A DNA stretch of 64,000 bases from an uncultured Prevotellaceae bacterium (lineage in GTDB: Bacteria > Bacteroidota > Bacteroidia > Bacteroidales > Bacteroidaceae). The stretch is from contig CAMWSK010000009.1 in NCBI GenBank assembly GCA_947176895.1, forward strand, positions 21,576 to 85,575, written 5' to 3'. The position numbers were made by a program, and so were the translations under genes. The stretch's first letter is position 1, and the number at the start of each line of letters is the position of its first letter. Below are positions 1-9,107 of the stretch, in pieces. The notes beneath the pieces were generated by a model. That model did no database searches. It was not told the DNA's origin and saw only the letters and a list, made by a program, of their open reading frames with translations.

Positions 1-421
1 ATTGAAGAATGTTTATGCCATAGCTGCAGGTATTTGCAATGGACTGAGCTATGGTGACAATTTCCAGGCTGTGTTGATGACCAATGCGGCTCAGGAAATG
101 TTCCATTTTCTGCAGGCTGTAAACCCCATCCAGCGATCCATTACCGACAGTGTGTATATGGGTGATATGCTTGTGACCGGCTATAGTAATTTCTCGCGCA
201 ACCGTATGTTTGGCAAGATGATTGGAAAGGGCTATAGCATCAAGAACGCCCAAATCGAGATGGAGATGATTGCAGAAGGCTACTTCGGCACAAAGTGTAT
301 GAAGGAAATCAACCGTCACATGCACGTGAACATGCCCATCCTGGATGCCGTTTATAATATTCTTTATGAGCGGATAGCACCCAGTGTGGAAATCAAACTC
401 TTGACAGACAGTTTTAGATAA
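1..421 (+). CDS. gpsA: Glycerol-3-phosphate dehydrogenase [NAD(P)+], C-terminal part
   Basis: This is the last 139 or so codons of a gene that begins before the window; the reading frame is open at base 2 and stops at 421. The motif [10 protein letters not shown] followed by [12 protein letters not shown] is the conserved helical substrate-binding core of the GpsA C-terminal domain. The enzyme reduces dihydroxyacetone phosphate to sn-glycerol-3-phosphate for phospholipid synthesis in the cytoplasm. The next gene, pgi, starts 33 bases downstream on the same strand, so the two are probably co-transcribed. The NAD-binding N-terminal half is outside the window. Confidence 0.93.
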   Translation, partial: LKNVYAIAAGICNGLSYGDNFQAVLMTNAAQEMFHFLQAVNPIQRSITDSVYMGDMLVTGYSNFSRNRMFGKMIGKGYSIKNAQIEMEMIAEGYFGTKCMKEINRHMHVNMPILDAVYNILYERIAPSVEIKLLTDSFR

Positions 422-454
422 TAACAGATTCATAACAATAAGGTAAAAAGTAAG

Positions 455-1789
455 ATGATTAAGTTAGACACAAGCAATGTGCTCATCAGCGCAACAGAGG
501 TGACTGCACTTAAGGAAGCCTCTATGAAGGCTCAGCATGAATTGGAAAACGGTACATGCGCCGGCAATGATTTCCTCGGTTGGCTTCACTTGCCTTCAAG
601 CATCACCCCCGAGTTCATCGCACAGTTGCAGGCTACGGCTCAAACGTTGCGTGAAAACTGCGACACCGTGGTGGTTGCGGGTATCGGTGGTTCGTATCTG
701 GGTGCCCGTGCCGTTATCGAGGCGTTGGGCAACAGCTTTGCACATCTGACCCATGACGGCAAGAATCCCACCATTCTTTATGCCGGTAACAATATTGGCG
801 AGGATTACCTCTTTGAGTTGACAGAGTTGCTTAAGAGCAAGAACTTCGGCGTAATCAATATTTCTAAGAGTGGCACTACAACCGAGACGGCTTTGGCTTT
901 CCGTCTGCTGAAGAAGCAATGCGAGGAACAGCGTGGCAAGGAGATGGCCCGCAAGGTGATTGTGGCTGTGACCGACGCCAAGAAGGGCGCTGCACGCATT
1001 ACCGCTGATAAAGAAGGCTACCAAAGTTTCATCATTCCCGATAACGTGGGTGGTCGTTTCAGCGTGCTTACTCCCGTTGGTCTGTTGCCTATCGCCGTGG
1101 CCGGTTTCGACATTGCCCGATTGGTGAAGGGTGCTCAGGATATGGAGGCCGCCACTGCCGTGAGCGTTCCCTTTGAAGAGAACCCCAGTGCCGTATATGC
1201 TGCTACCCGCAATGCTTTGTATCGCAACGGCAAGAAGATTGAGATTGTGGTTAACTTCCAGCCCAAGTTGCATTACTTCGGCGAGTGGTGGAAGCAACTT
1301 TATGGTGAGAGTGAAGGTAAGGACGGCAAAGGTATTTTCAATGCAGCCGTTGATTTCAGTACCGATTTGCACTCTATGGGTCAGTGGATTCAAGAGGGTG
1401 AACGTACCATCTTCGAGACGGTTATCAGCGTAGAACAGCCCGAGCACACTCTGTTGTTCCCCTCTGATGAAGAAAACTTGGATGGTCTGAACTTCTTGGC
1501 CGGCAAGCGTGTTGACGAGGTGAACAAGATGGCTGAATTGGGCACCAAGTTGGCACACGTGGATGGCGGTGTTCCCAACATGCGTATCAGCATTCCTTGT
1601 CTGGACGAGTACAACCTGGGACAGCTCATCTATTTCTTTGAAAAGGCTTGTGGTATCAGTGGACTGCTGTTGGAGGTGAATCCCTTCAACCAACCCGGTG
1701 TGGAGGCTTACAAGAAGAATATGTTTGCTTTGCTGGGCAAGCCCGGTTACGAGAAAGAAACAGAGGCCGTCAAGGCTCGTCTGAACTAA
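455..1789 (+). CDS. pgi: Glucose-6-phosphate isomerase
   Basis: 444 residues, the length of the short bacterial Pgi type found in Bacteroidota and Firmicutes. Visible family blocks are [10 protein letters not shown] (about 76-85), the sugar-phosphate loop SKSGTTTE (137-144), the signature [12 protein letters not shown] (199-210) and a Glu-containing [10 protein letters not shown] loop near 284. It interconverts glucose-6-phosphate and fructose-6-phosphate in the cytoplasm, at the branch point of glycolysis and amino-sugar synthesis. It lies 33 bases after gpsA and 15 bases before a HAD phosphatase, which suggests one operon. Nothing is missing or broken. A 365-codon antisense reading frame over it is a coding shadow. 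Confidence 0.97.
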   Translation: MIKLDTSNVLISATEVTALKEASMKAQHELENGTCAGNDFLGWLHLPSSITPEFIAQLQATAQTLRENCDTVVVAGIGGSYLGARAVIEALGNSFAHLTHDGKNPTILYAGNNIGEDYLFELTELLKSKNFGVINISKSGTTTETALAFRLLKKQCEEQRGKEMARKVIVAVTDAKKGAARITADKEGYQSFIIPDNVGGRFSVLTPVGLLPIAVAGFDIARLVKGAQDMEAATAVSVPFEENPSAVYAATRNALYRNGKKIEIVVNFQPKLHYFGEWWKQLYGESEGKDGKGIFNAAVDFSTDLHSMGQWIQEGERTIFETVISVEQPEHTLLFPSDEENLDGLNFLAGKRVDEVNKMAELGTKLAHVDGGVPNMRISIPCLDEYNLGQLIYFFEKACGISGLLLEVNPFNQPGVEAYKKNMFALLGKPGYEKETEAVKARLN

Positions 1790-1804
1790 AATATAGAAGG
1801 AAAG

Positions 1805-2500
1805 ATGTTTTCATTCTTAACACAATACGGCTTTGAGACAAACTATCTCAAGGCCGTATTGTTTGATATGGATGGTGTTCTGTTCGACAGCATGCGTAAT
1901 CATGCTGAAGCCTGGGTGCAGGCCGTAGAGAAACACGGGTTGCAGATGACCCGTGAGATGGTGTATGAGAACGAGGGACGCACAGGTGATGGTACCATCA
2001 ACCTGCTGGCCGAAGTCCAATGGAGACGCAAGGCAACACCCGAAGAATGCAAGGCTATCTATGAAACAAAGAGCCGTGTGTTCAATTCTTTGCCCGAAGC
2101 ATTGCCCATGCCGGGTGCAGCACAATTGTTAAGAGCTTGTAAACAGGCGGGACTCACCGTTGTTTTGGTCACGGGAAGCGGACAAAAATCTTTGCTCGAA
2201 AAGTTGGAGCATGCCTATCCCGGTATTTTCACATCCGAATACATGGTTACGGCCTTTGATGTGAAATATGGCAAACCCCATCCCGAGCCCTATCTGATGG
2301 GACTGAAGAAGGCGGGATGTTCCGCATCGGAAGCCATAGTCGTAGAAAATGCGCCTTTGGGTATTCGGGCAGGTCGTGCGGCTGGAATCTTTACGATTGG
2401 GGTGAATACGGGTCCTTTGGCGGATGCAGTTTTGGCAAATGCCGGTGCCAATATCGTTGTCGGCAGTATGAAAGAGTTGGCAGAGTGTGCTGCCTTATAG
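1805..2500 (+). CDS. HAD-superfamily phosphatase, beta-phosphoglucomutase-like
   Basis: 231 residues. The HAD motif I is VLFDMDGVLFDS, with nucleophile Asp21 and acid/base Asp23. Motif II is VLVTGSG, and the motif III/IV area carries KPHPEPYL and VVENAPLGIRAG. In the last block, Asn follows the Glu where many relatives have Glu-Asp. The helical cap between motif I and motif II is the type found in beta-phosphoglucomutases and sugar-phosphate phosphatases. The ATG follows an AAGGAAAG ribosome site. As the third gene after gpsA and pgi it probably acts on a sugar phosphate, but the substrate cannot be read from the sequence. Confidence 0.85.
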   Translation: MFSFLTQYGFETNYLKAVLFDMDGVLFDSMRNHAEAWVQAVEKHGLQMTREMVYENEGRTGDGTINLLAEVQWRRKATPEECKAIYETKSRVFNSLPEALPMPGAAQLLRACKQAGLTVVLVTGSGQKSLLEKLEHAYPGIFTSEYMVTAFDVKYGKPHPEPYLMGLKKAGCSASEAIVVENAPLGIRAGRAAGIFTIGVNTGPLADAVLANAGANIVVGSMKELAECAAL

Positions 2501-2535
2501 GCCGAAAAATAACAAAAAGACAAGAGACAGGCAGA

Positions 2536-3420
2536 TTATTTGTTCAGTGCGTCATACGTAACCCGGCAAATGTCTGCCATAATCTTGGCATTCTCGCTAT
2601 CCGATTCGCGGGAATCTTTTATTAGTACCGTGATATAGCATTTTTTCCCATTGGGCAGATATATCACTCCGGCATCGGCATCGCATATCTGTGTACCGTC
2701 CGCCAGACGATCGGAGTGCCCGGTTTTATGTCCGAACTTAACTTCATGGGGTAAGCCTGCAATCAACTTGTTTTTGCCTGATGCACAATCCAACATGGTT
2801 TTTTCCAGAAAAACAAAATGTTCTTTACTCAAGACCTTCCCGGTATATACTTTTCCCATCAGTTGTGCTACGGCCATCGGAGTACTCCAGTTGTTGTAAC
2901 ATCTCATTATGTCTTGGTGCATGTCATACTCCGTTTCGGTAAAACCGAAATCCGCTATGTCAAGTGACTTGATATAAGTGTCCACTTTATCGATTCCACC
3001 TACAAAATCTATCAGCCAGTCACATGTGTTGTTGTCGCTTTCCGCTACCGTATATCTCAGGATATCCTTGTATGAGATGTGTATTCTTTGGTTCGGAAAC
3101 CTGTTTCTCATCGGACTATATGTGTCTTTGTGTATTTGGTCCTGTTCAATATAAACCTTTCTGTTCAAGGGAATCCCCTCCGCTTCCATTTTCTTCAAAG
3201 CCGTCAAGGCAATATGAAACTTAAAGACACTCATCACGGGATACTTGGCATCGTTGGCAACGGTGAACACGTCGTCGCCATAAACGATGGCTACCCCAAC
3301 CGTTGCCTGCTTCCCTTGAATAATCTTCTCGATTTTATGTGTCAGGTTCTGTCCCTGGAGCAACGGCCAACAGCAAAAGAAAAGAATGGTGGAGAAAAGA
3401 AATCTCATGTTCTTAGTCAA
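2536..3420 (-). CDS. Class A beta-lactamase (CblA/CepA/CfxA-like, subclass A2)
   Basis: 294 residues with an N-terminal signal peptide (about 1-23, cleaved near LLQGQ). The serine beta-lactamase motifs are all present: SVFK (nucleophile Ser64, Lys67), SDN (128-130) and KTG (232-234). The omega loop TETEYDMHQ (161-169) carries the glutamates, and the following CYNNWSTP block resembles Bacteroidales cephalosporinases. It would hydrolyse beta-lactams in the periplasm. The start overlaps the end of murB by 8 bases; a second ATG at 3408 would remove the overlap. Being the last gene of a wall-synthesis operon suggests an intrinsic chromosomal enzyme and not a recent mobile one. Activity and spectrum are not predictable here. 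Confidence 0.9.
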   Translation of the reverse strand: MTKNMRFLFSTILFFCCWPLLQGQNLTHKIEKIIQGKQATVGVAIVYGDDVFTVANDAKYPVMSVFKFHIALTALKKMEAEGIPLNRKVYIEQDQIHKDTYSPMRNRFPNQRIHISYKDILRYTVAESDNNTCDWLIDFVGGIDKVDTYIKSLDIADFGFTETEYDMHQDIMRCYNNWSTPMAVAQLMGKVYTGKVLSKEHFVFLEKTMLDCASGKNKLIAGLPHEVKFGHKTGHSDRLADGTQICDADAGVIYLPNGKKCYITVLIKDSRESDSENAKIMADICRVTYDALNK

Positions 3421-4438
3421 TAAAGTTCACTTCAGGTTGAAGCTGAATGCCGAAACGCTTGAAAACATCAGTCTGCACAGCTTTACATACTCTCAGAATA
3501 TCTTCTCCCGTGGCTCCACCTCGGTTCACAATTACCAAGGCTTGCTTCTCATACACGCCGGCAAGTCCGATGTTTTTTCCCTTCCACCCACATTGGTCTA
3601 TCAGCCATCCGGCACCAATCTTCATCAAGCCTTCTCCGGCAGGATAGGATACAAGGGTAGGGTAGAGCCGTTTCAACTCTTCCCATTGGCTTGTTGGCAC
3701 GACTGGATTTTTAAAGAAACTGCCCGCACTGCCTACCTCATCAGGTTCCGGCAGTTTGCTTTTTCGTATCTCGATGATTAGTTCACGCAAGGATTCTGCC
3801 GTCAGCGTATCAGCGCTTATGTTTCTTCTTTCCATTTCTTTCAGCACACCGCCATACGTCAGTCGGGGTGTAAATTTCCGACTCAGGCGATAAGTGACGT
3901 GCAGGATGGCCCATTGTTGGAGTTCCTCTTCACGTTTGAAAAAACTATGGCGATAGGCGTAGTCCAAATCATCGTGACAAAGAATTTTCAACTCTCCATT
4001 ACGCAAGTCAACACACTCAACCTCCTTGATGAATTCGCCGGCCTCGGCACCAAAGGCACCCACGTTCTGAACGGCAGAGGCTCCCGTGGTACCCGGAATA
4101 TAACTCAGGTTCTCAAGGCCATACCAACAATGTTTCAGCGTATAGGCAACAAAGTCGTCCCATATCCAGCCTGCTCCTGCTTTTATTTCCACTCCGGTTT
4201 CATCCTCCTTCACCACTTCTATGTCACGGTTTGTGCAGTGAAGCACCATCCCATGAAACTCAGGCTGCATAAACAGCAGGTTGCTACCCGAACCCACTAA
4301 CAGCATTTTGCCTCCCTTATGGGTTTGCAACGCTGCAGTCAGGTCGTTAAAATCCGTGTATTCTGCATAGCTGTCAGCCATACAATGAAGACCAAAGGTA
4401 TTGAGATGGTCTAATGCGTAGTGATGTCGGATTGTCAT
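3413..4438 (-). CDS. murB: UDP-N-acetylenolpyruvoylglucosamine reductase
   Basis: 341 residues. It shows the FAD-binding block LVGSGSNLLF near the N-terminus, the IPGTTGASAVQNVGAFG loop, the YGGVLKEM segment of the longer (type I) MurB proteins, the catalytic-serine block GSFFKNP, and a C-terminal Glu in LQPEVNF. It reduces UDP-GlcNAc-enolpyruvate to UDP-MurNAc, the second committed step of peptidoglycan precursor synthesis. It starts 4 bases after the DUF4348 lipoprotein gene and overlaps the beta-lactamase gene by 8 bases, so translation is probably coupled through the three genes. Confidence 0.96.
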   Translation of the reverse strand: MTIRHHYALDHLNTFGLHCMADSYAEYTDFNDLTAALQTHKGGKMLLVGSGSNLLFMQPEFHGMVLHCTNRDIEVVKEDETGVEIKAGAGWIWDDFVAYTLKHCWYGLENLSYIPGTTGASAVQNVGAFGAEAGEFIKEVECVDLRNGELKILCHDDLDYAYRHSFFKREEELQQWAILHVTYRLSRKFTPRLTYGGVLKEMERRNISADTLTAESLRELIIEIRKSKLPEPDEVGSAGSFFKNPVVPTSQWEELKRLYPTLVSYPAGEGLMKIGAGWLIDQCGWKGKNIGLAGVYEKQALVIVNRGGATGEDILRVCKAVQTDVFKRFGIQLQPEVNFID

Positions 4439-4442
4439 GTTG

Positions 4443-5321
4443 TCAGTTGTTATAGCCTACCAAGAGCCAAAGTCCGTTTTGCCTTTGGAATTTGAATGAT
4501 TCCACCATGCCGTCGGCAATGCTGCTGTGCATCAGCATCATGTCATCGCAATCCTCCAAGTCTTGTCCGAAAAGGAAATTCGTGATTTGTCTGTTGGGCA
4601 TTTCCGGTCGGAAGATGCTCCACTGATAAGCCTCGATGGTTCCCTTGACTTTTTCCTCTTCTTCGTCTATATCGCTTTGTGTCAGTTCAATTCTCCCGGA
4701 CAGATGATTTTGTTGATACACGCTGTCGGTGGTAAACTTACCATAGAAATCCAAGAACTCGCCCAATGTGCCTTCTGCCATATATTCTTTTGCGCTCATG
4801 GCAAGCCACTCGTTTTGAGCGCGATGGAAGTGGAATTGGCGTATTCTCTCCGTCGATAAATCAATCAACTGCACATCAACATCACTGATATCCATGTTGT
4901 TGAGGAATTCCTCCATCTGTTCTTCCCGCCTCACCAACATGCAATATTCGCTTACATCCGGCCATGCGAAGTATTCCCGGAAATCCTTGCCGCTTCGAAT
5001 CACATATTCATTATCCTCGTCCGAGACGGGGAGCGGAAATTTTACGCGGCTTGCCTGGAAACTGCGGTTGGACAGAAAAGTGAAGAAAAACTCACTGAAG
5101 GCTTCTTTCCGGTTGGGCACAGGCAACATTTCTTCTTCCAACTCCTCTGACTCCTCCAATTCATACTCATATGGGGTATTATTCTCCATCGAGTCTGCAA
5201 GCTCTTCCTGAGTAACTTCATCAACAATAATTTCATTGTTGACCGATGTTTGAGGGCGGCAGGAAACACAGCTCCACAAGCCAACCGCAACGATGACAAA
5301 GAGAAACTTTCGGGTTATCAT
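4443..5321 (-). CDS. DUF4348-like putative lipoprotein
   Basis: About 292 residues from the ATG at 5321. A longer frame opens upstream, but it runs through the pheS promoter, and the downstream ATG gives a proper signal sequence, MITRKFLFVIVAVGLWSC. Cys18 or Cys21 could be the lipidated residue. A very acidic linker (about 35-65) leads into a globular domain rich in aromatic residues (FFFTFLSNRSF, DFREYFAWPD, WSIFRPEMPN) and ending WLLVGYNN. I recognise this as the Bacteroidales DUF4348 type, whose function is unknown. As first gene of the murB/beta-lactamase operon it is probably an envelope protein. Confidence 0.75.
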   Translation of the reverse strand: MITRKFLFVIVAVGLWSCVSCRPQTSVNNEIIVDEVTQEELADSMENNTPYEYELEESEELEEEMLPVPNRKEAFSEFFFTFLSNRSFQASRVKFPLPVSDEDNEYVIRSGKDFREYFAWPDVSEYCMLVRREEQMEEFLNNMDISDVDVQLIDLSTERIRQFHFHRAQNEWLAMSAKEYMAEGTLGEFLDFYGKFTTDSVYQQNHLSGRIELTQSDIDEEEEKVKGTIEAYQWSIFRPEMPNRQITNFLFGQDLEDCDDMMLMHSSIADGMVESFKFQRQNGLWLLVGYNN

Positions 5322-5393
5322 CCAACTATCTTGAAAATCCCTGCAAAAGTACACTTTTATTCCTACATGGCACAGCAATAGTAGAAAAATCAT

Positions 5394-5401
5394 TATCTTT
5401 G
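5394..5401 (+). promoter_or_regulatory. Bacteroidota -7 promoter element for pheS
   Basis: TATCTTTG matches the TAnnTTTG -7 consensus of the Bacteroidota primary sigma factor and ends 17 bases before the pheS start codon. No convincing -33 TTTG is at the usual spacing. Confidence 0.6.
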
Positions 5402-5418
5402 CAACTGCAAAAAAATCA

Positions 5419-6447
5419 ATGTCAATGATTACAGAAAGAATAGACCAATTGATGGCCGAGGTGCAAGACCTCAAAGCCACCACCGAGCAGGAGGTTGAGG
5501 CTCTGCGCATTAAATACCTCAGCAAAAAGGGACTTTTGAATGATTTGATGGCGGACTTTCGCAATGTGGCTGCCGATCAGAAGAAAGAGGTGGGCATGAA
5601 AATCAACGCGCTGAAGACTTTGGCTACGGAGCGCATCAATAGTTTGCGTGAGAATCTTCAGGCCTGTTCCGAGGTTGGCGGCAATATAGATCTCACCCGC
5701 ACACCCTATCCCGTTCGCTTGGGGTCGCGTCACCCTCTTACCATTGTCAAGAACGAGATTGTGGATATCTTCAGCCGTTTGGGTTTTACGTTGGCTGAAG
5801 GTCCCGAAGTGGAGGATGATTGGCACGTGTATGGCAGCATGAACTTCGCCGATGACCATCCTGCCCGTGACATGCAGGATACATTCTTTGTAGAAGCGCA
5901 TCCCGCAGTGGTGCTTCGCAGCCACACCAGCAGTGTGCAGGCACGTGTGATGGAGAGGACGCAGCCACCCATCCGTGTTATCTGTCCCGGACGTGTCTAC
6001 CGCAACGAGGCCATCTCGGCCCGTGCCCATTGCTTCTTCCATCAGGTGGAAGGTCTTTACGTGGCCGAGAAAGTGAGCTTCACCGATTTGAAGCAGGTGC
6101 TTATTCTTTTCGCGCAAGAGATGTTCGGTCCCGAGACCCGGATACGTCTACGTCCCAGTTATTTCCCCTTCACCGAACCAAGCGCCGAGATGGACATCTC
6201 ATGCTTCCTTTGTGGCGGTAAGGGCTGCGGTTTCTGTAAGCATACGGGTTGGGTGGAAATCCTGGGCTGTGGTATGGTGGATCCTGCAGTGCTTGAGTCG
6301 AATGGCATCGATAGCGGCAAGTACCACGGTTACGCCTTTGGCATGGGCGTGGAGCGTATCACCAACCTCAAGTATCAGGTGAGCGATTTGCGTTTGTTCT
6401 CCGAAAACGACCAGCGTTTCCTGGATGAGTTCCAGGGAGCCAATTGA
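5419..6447 (+). CDS. pheS: Phenylalanyl-tRNA synthetase alpha subunit
   Basis: 342 residues, normal for bacterial PheS. It has an N-terminal coiled coil (about 1-90) that contacts tRNA, then the class II catalytic core. Class II motif 2 is in RVICPGRVYRNEAISARAH, followed by FHQVEGLYV, and motif 3 is the C-terminal GYAFGMGVERITNLKY. A Cys cluster (CFLCGGKGCGFCKH) sits near 260-275, as in many PheS proteins. With PheT, which is not in this window, it charges tRNA-Phe. ATG codons lie at 5419 and 5425; either could start the protein. It is transcribed alone, with its own promoter and a strong terminator. Confidence 0.97.
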   Translation: MSMITERIDQLMAEVQDLKATTEQEVEALRIKYLSKKGLLNDLMADFRNVAADQKKEVGMKINALKTLATERINSLRENLQACSEVGGNIDLTRTPYPVRLGSRHPLTIVKNEIVDIFSRLGFTLAEGPEVEDDWHVYGSMNFADDHPARDMQDTFFVEAHPAVVLRSHTSSVQARVMERTQPPIRVICPGRVYRNEAISARAHCFFHQVEGLYVAEKVSFTDLKQVLILFAQEMFGPETRIRLRPSYFPFTEPSAEMDISCFLCGGKGCGFCKHTGWVEILGCGMVDPAVLESNGIDSGKYHGYAFGMGVERITNLKYQVSDLRLFSENDQRFLDEFQGAN

Positions 6448-6476
6448 TATTTTGGTTCCATCCGAATCTTGGAAAT

Positions 6477-6507
6477 AAAACGCCGCGGTAATGCCGCGGC
6501 GTTTTTT
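6477..6507 (+). terminator. Rho-independent terminator after pheS
   Basis: A perfect 8-bp GC stem, CGCCGCGG (6481-6488) and CCGCGGCG (6494-6501), with a 5-base loop, is flanked by A4 upstream and T6 downstream. It lies 30 bases after the pheS stop. Confidence 0.9.
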
Positions 6508-6577
6508 ACTTGCTTTAATCTATATCAGAAAATCAGTCATTTAATAGGTGGTATGTCTTGTCTTCTAAATGCCGTTT

Positions 6578-7636
6578 TTACCTTTCGGGTAAGGAAATCG
6601 TGAAGGATGTTTCGTAAAAAGGGATAGAGGTTACAGCCATATCGCCTCCGTGTATGCGTATGATTTGTCGTGACAGGCTGAGGCCAATGCCGGTTCCCTG
6701 CTGTTTGGTGGTGAAGAAAGGGATGAAGATATCTTCGAGTAGCTCGGATGGGATGCCCGCGCCATTGTCTGTTATCCTGATGAGTAGTGTGTGCTTCGGG
6801 CGGTGGATATTGATGCGTATTCTTTTGTCCGTTTGCTCGGTCAGGGCCTGCATGGCATTCTTTAACAGGTTGATTAGAACCTGAGCGAGCATTTTTTTAT
6901 CGGCACGGATGGATATTTCCGGTTGATAGTAGTCCGTGGAAATCCGGATGTGCTGTTGCTGTAGGTCCTCTTGGTGCAGAATCAGTATGTCGGTAACCAG
7001 GTCGGTCAGGGAAAAGAGGGTAAAGTCCGGTTGCCTTAATCCCGAGAACTGGCGGTACGATTCTGTGAAGGATATCAGGTTTTGGCCTTGACTTTTGATA
7101 GTTTCTAATCCGCGTATGGTCTTGCTCACCGTTGGGCCTGTGATGACCGTTGCGCTGGTGGTGTTGCGTTGAGGTTGATAATAGGACAGGAGCGTTTCTG
7201 AGAGTGAAACGATGGGGGTGATGGAATTCATGATTTCGTGGGTCAGCACGCGCATGAGCTTTTCCCATGATTCGTACTCTTTTTGATGCAGTTTATGTTC
7301 AAATTCCTTCTGCTTGTATTTGGATATTTGTGTGTACACCCGGTTAAACGAGGCATAGAGATGTTGTTGTTCTTTGGAACCCGCATGTTCGGGAAAGTGG
7401 AACATGGTTTCGTGCTCCTTGATGGAATCAAGAAAAAAGGTTATTTGCCGAAGATAGGAACAGATGTAGGAAACCAGCGAACCCATCAGTACCAAGGCCA
7501 GCAGCACGGCCAATAATCCGAAGATGATGGCCCGGTGGGAGAGAATGCCGGCAAGGCCCAGTCCAAGTGTGCAGACAATGAGCAGGACATAGGTCAGGAT
7601 ATGTAGATATAAACGGAGGCTGAACATGCTATTCAA
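6578..7636 (-). CDS. Sensor histidine kinase, NtrB/NtrY-like
   Basis: 352 residues. Two membrane segments (about 14-32 and 37-60) with almost no periplasmic loop are followed by a HAMP-like linker. The dimerisation domain has the phospho-acceptor His133 in VLTHEIMNSITP, and the ATPase domain has the N box NLLKNAMQAL, the G1 box DNGAGIP and the G2 box GTGIGLSLSR. The short extracytoplasmic loop suggests sensing in the membrane or cytoplasm. It overlaps the upstream sigma-54 response regulator by 4 bases and is its likely partner. A candidate target is the ABC efflux operon at 13088-17453. Confidence 0.92.
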   Translation of the reverse strand: MNSMFSLRLYLHILTYVLLIVCTLGLGLAGILSHRAIIFGLLAVLLALVLMGSLVSYICSYLRQITFFLDSIKEHETMFHFPEHAGSKEQQHLYASFNRVYTQISKYKQKEFEHKLHQKEYESWEKLMRVLTHEIMNSITPIVSLSETLLSYYQPQRNTTSATVITGPTVSKTIRGLETIKSQGQNLISFTESYRQFSGLRQPDFTLFSLTDLVTDILILHQEDLQQQHIRISTDYYQPEISIRADKKMLAQVLINLLKNAMQALTEQTDKRIRINIHRPKHTLLIRITDNGAGIPSELLEDIFIPFFTTKQQGTGIGLSLSRQIIRIHGGDMAVTSIPFYETSFTISLPER

Positions 7637-8967
7637 TAATCAAAACGCGTCAGTTTGTTGTACAGGGTTTGTCTGCTGATGCCCAATTGCTCTGCCGTTG
7701 CAGTCAGGTTTCCTGCATTTTGCGATAGGGCAGCCTGGATGGCTTTCCTCTCCAACTCTTTCAGGTTGGGCACTTTGTCAAAAGAGAATGTGCGGTCTGT
7801 GTGTATGGCTATCTCCGAGGGTCTTATCACCTCCTTTTCTGCTAAGATGACAGCCTTCTCCATGGTGTATTGCAGTTCTCTGATGTTTCCAGGCCAATGA
7901 TGGGCTTCCAGTTTTTGGATGGTTTTGGGGTGCAGGGAAAGCCCGGCCCGATTGTATTGGTCGGCATATTTCTTTAAGAAAAACTCGGCAAAGGTGGCAA
8001 TGTCCTCCTTGCGGTGTCGCAGGGGCGGGATGTCAATCTGTATTGTGTTGATACGATAAAACAAATCCTCACGAAACAGGCCTTGTTTCATCATTTCATG
8101 CAGATTGCGGTTGGTGGCTACAATCAATCGTATGTCAATGGGAATCTTCTTGTTGCTTCCCAACCGTGTTATCTCTCTGTTTTGCAGGGCAACCAACAGT
8201 TTGACCTGGAGGCCCAAGGACAGGTTCCCTATCTCGTCCAGAAAAAGCGTACTTCCGCTTGCCGCTTCAAACTTGCCTGTCCGGCTCTCTCGCGCATCCG
8301 TGAAGGCCCCCTTCTCATGTCCGAAAAGTTCGCTTTCAAACAGGGATTCACTGATGGCTCCCATATCTACGTTCACCATCTCGCGCCTGCCGCGCAGCGA
8401 CAGACGGTGAATTTCTCGTGCCAAGACCTCCTTGCCCGTTCCATTCTCACCGCACAGAAATATGTTTGCATCGGTCTTGGCCACCTTGGTCACCATTTTG
8501 ATAATCTTCATCATCGCCGGTGAGTGCCCGATAATCATGCTTGGATGACTGGGACCCTTGGCAGGCAGGCCGGGCAATTTTTGTTTCGTCATTTGCAGGG
8601 TGGCTTGTATCTTGTTTATCAGGCTCTCATTGTTCCAGGGCTTCATCACAAAGTCTTCCGCTCCCTGTTTGAGTGATTTCACGGCCAGGTCAACATCCCC
8701 ATAGGCCGTTAGCATGATTACGGGCAGTTGGGGCCGGATTTCGTGTATGCGCTGAAGCCAGAATAATCCCTCGTTGCCTGTGTTAAGGCCGACTGAAAAG
8801 TTCATGTCCAAGATGACCAGGTCAATGGGTGATTCATCCAGAATGGCGAATATTCTGTTGGGGTCCGACACCGTTTTGATGTTCTCAAACTCTCGTTCCA
8901 ACAGTAGTTCCAGGGTGGTCAATACGCTTTTGTTGTCATCAACAAGTAGAATGGTACCGGGTTGCAT
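7633..8967 (-). CDS. Sigma-54-dependent response regulator (NtrC family)
   Basis: 444 residues in three domains. The receiver (1-120) has phospho-acceptor Asp54 in LVILDMN and the conserved Lys109. The AAA+ domain has Walker A GENGTGKE (173-180), the sigma-54 contact loop GAFTDA (220-225, where the textbook loop is GAFTGA), Walker B LFLDEIG (241-247) and FYRIN (303-307). A Fis-type helix-turn-helix is at the C-terminus (TATAEQLGISRQTLYNKL). It would activate RpoN-dependent promoters from an upstream site after phosphorylation by the adjacent kinase. A possible operator lies 72 bases upstream (9039-9055). The Asp in the GAFTDA loop is seen in other activators and does not by itself imply loss of function. 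Confidence 0.95.
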   Translation of the reverse strand: MQPGTILLVDDNKSVLTTLELLLEREFENIKTVSDPNRIFAILDESPIDLVILDMNFSVGLNTGNEGLFWLQRIHEIRPQLPVIMLTAYGDVDLAVKSLKQGAEDFVMKPWNNESLINKIQATLQMTKQKLPGLPAKGPSHPSMIIGHSPAMMKIIKMVTKVAKTDANIFLCGENGTGKEVLAREIHRLSLRGRREMVNVDMGAISESLFESELFGHEKGAFTDARESRTGKFEAASGSTLFLDEIGNLSLGLQVKLLVALQNREITRLGSNKKIPIDIRLIVATNRNLHEMMKQGLFREDLFYRINTIQIDIPPLRHRKEDIATFAEFFLKKYADQYNRAGLSLHPKTIQKLEAHHWPGNIRELQYTMEKAVILAEKEVIRPSEIAIHTDRTFSFDKVPNLKELERKAIQAALSQNAGNLTATAEQLGISRQTLYNKLTRFDY

Positions 8968-9038
8968 ACGCTCTTTTTTTAGGGTAGAACTTTTTTAAAG
9001 GTAAAAATACCTGTTTTATGGCTGTGGTGCAAGAAAAC

Positions 9039-9055
9039 GTCTAAATATTTGACAC
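9039..9055. promoter_or_regulatory. Candidate activator-binding site upstream of the NtrC-type gene
   Basis: The imperfect palindrome GTCTAAATATTTGACAC has an AAATATTT core flanked by GTnT and AnAC. Read on the minus strand it matches the site at 12938-12954 in 14 of 17 positions. It lies 72-88 bases upstream of the response regulator start, a suitable place for autoregulation. The assignment is inferred from the matched pair only. Confidence 0.4.
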
Positions 9056-9063
9056 TTCCCGGG

Positions 9064-9079
9064 AGTTATTACGTACCAT
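9064..9079 (+). repeat. Left copy of 16-bp direct repeat flanking the 9.1-12.8 kb segment
   Basis: AGTTATTACGTACCAT is repeated exactly, in the same orientation, at 12805-12820. The two copies bound a segment of three minus-strand genes. The left copy runs directly into a tandem duplication of TATAAGGCAGG (9079-9100). It may be a target duplication or a recombination core; no recombinase gene lies between the copies. Confidence 0.65.
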
Positions 9080-9107
9080 ATAAGGCAGGTATAAGGCAGG
9101 AATCGGA

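Noticed and set aside
596..1693. Long antisense frame of 365 codons opposite pgi
   Set aside because: The sense frame is a complete Pgi with all motifs; the antisense product has no recognisable domain and results from codon bias.
5322..5564. 81-codon N-terminal extension of the DUF4348 protein
   Set aside because: It would run through the pheS promoter and start inside pheS, and it would bury a clean lipoprotein signal peptide.
9000..9060. Second -24/-12 promoter upstream of the NtrC-type gene
   Set aside because: TTGC at a suitable place on the minus strand lacks the -24 GG at the required distance.
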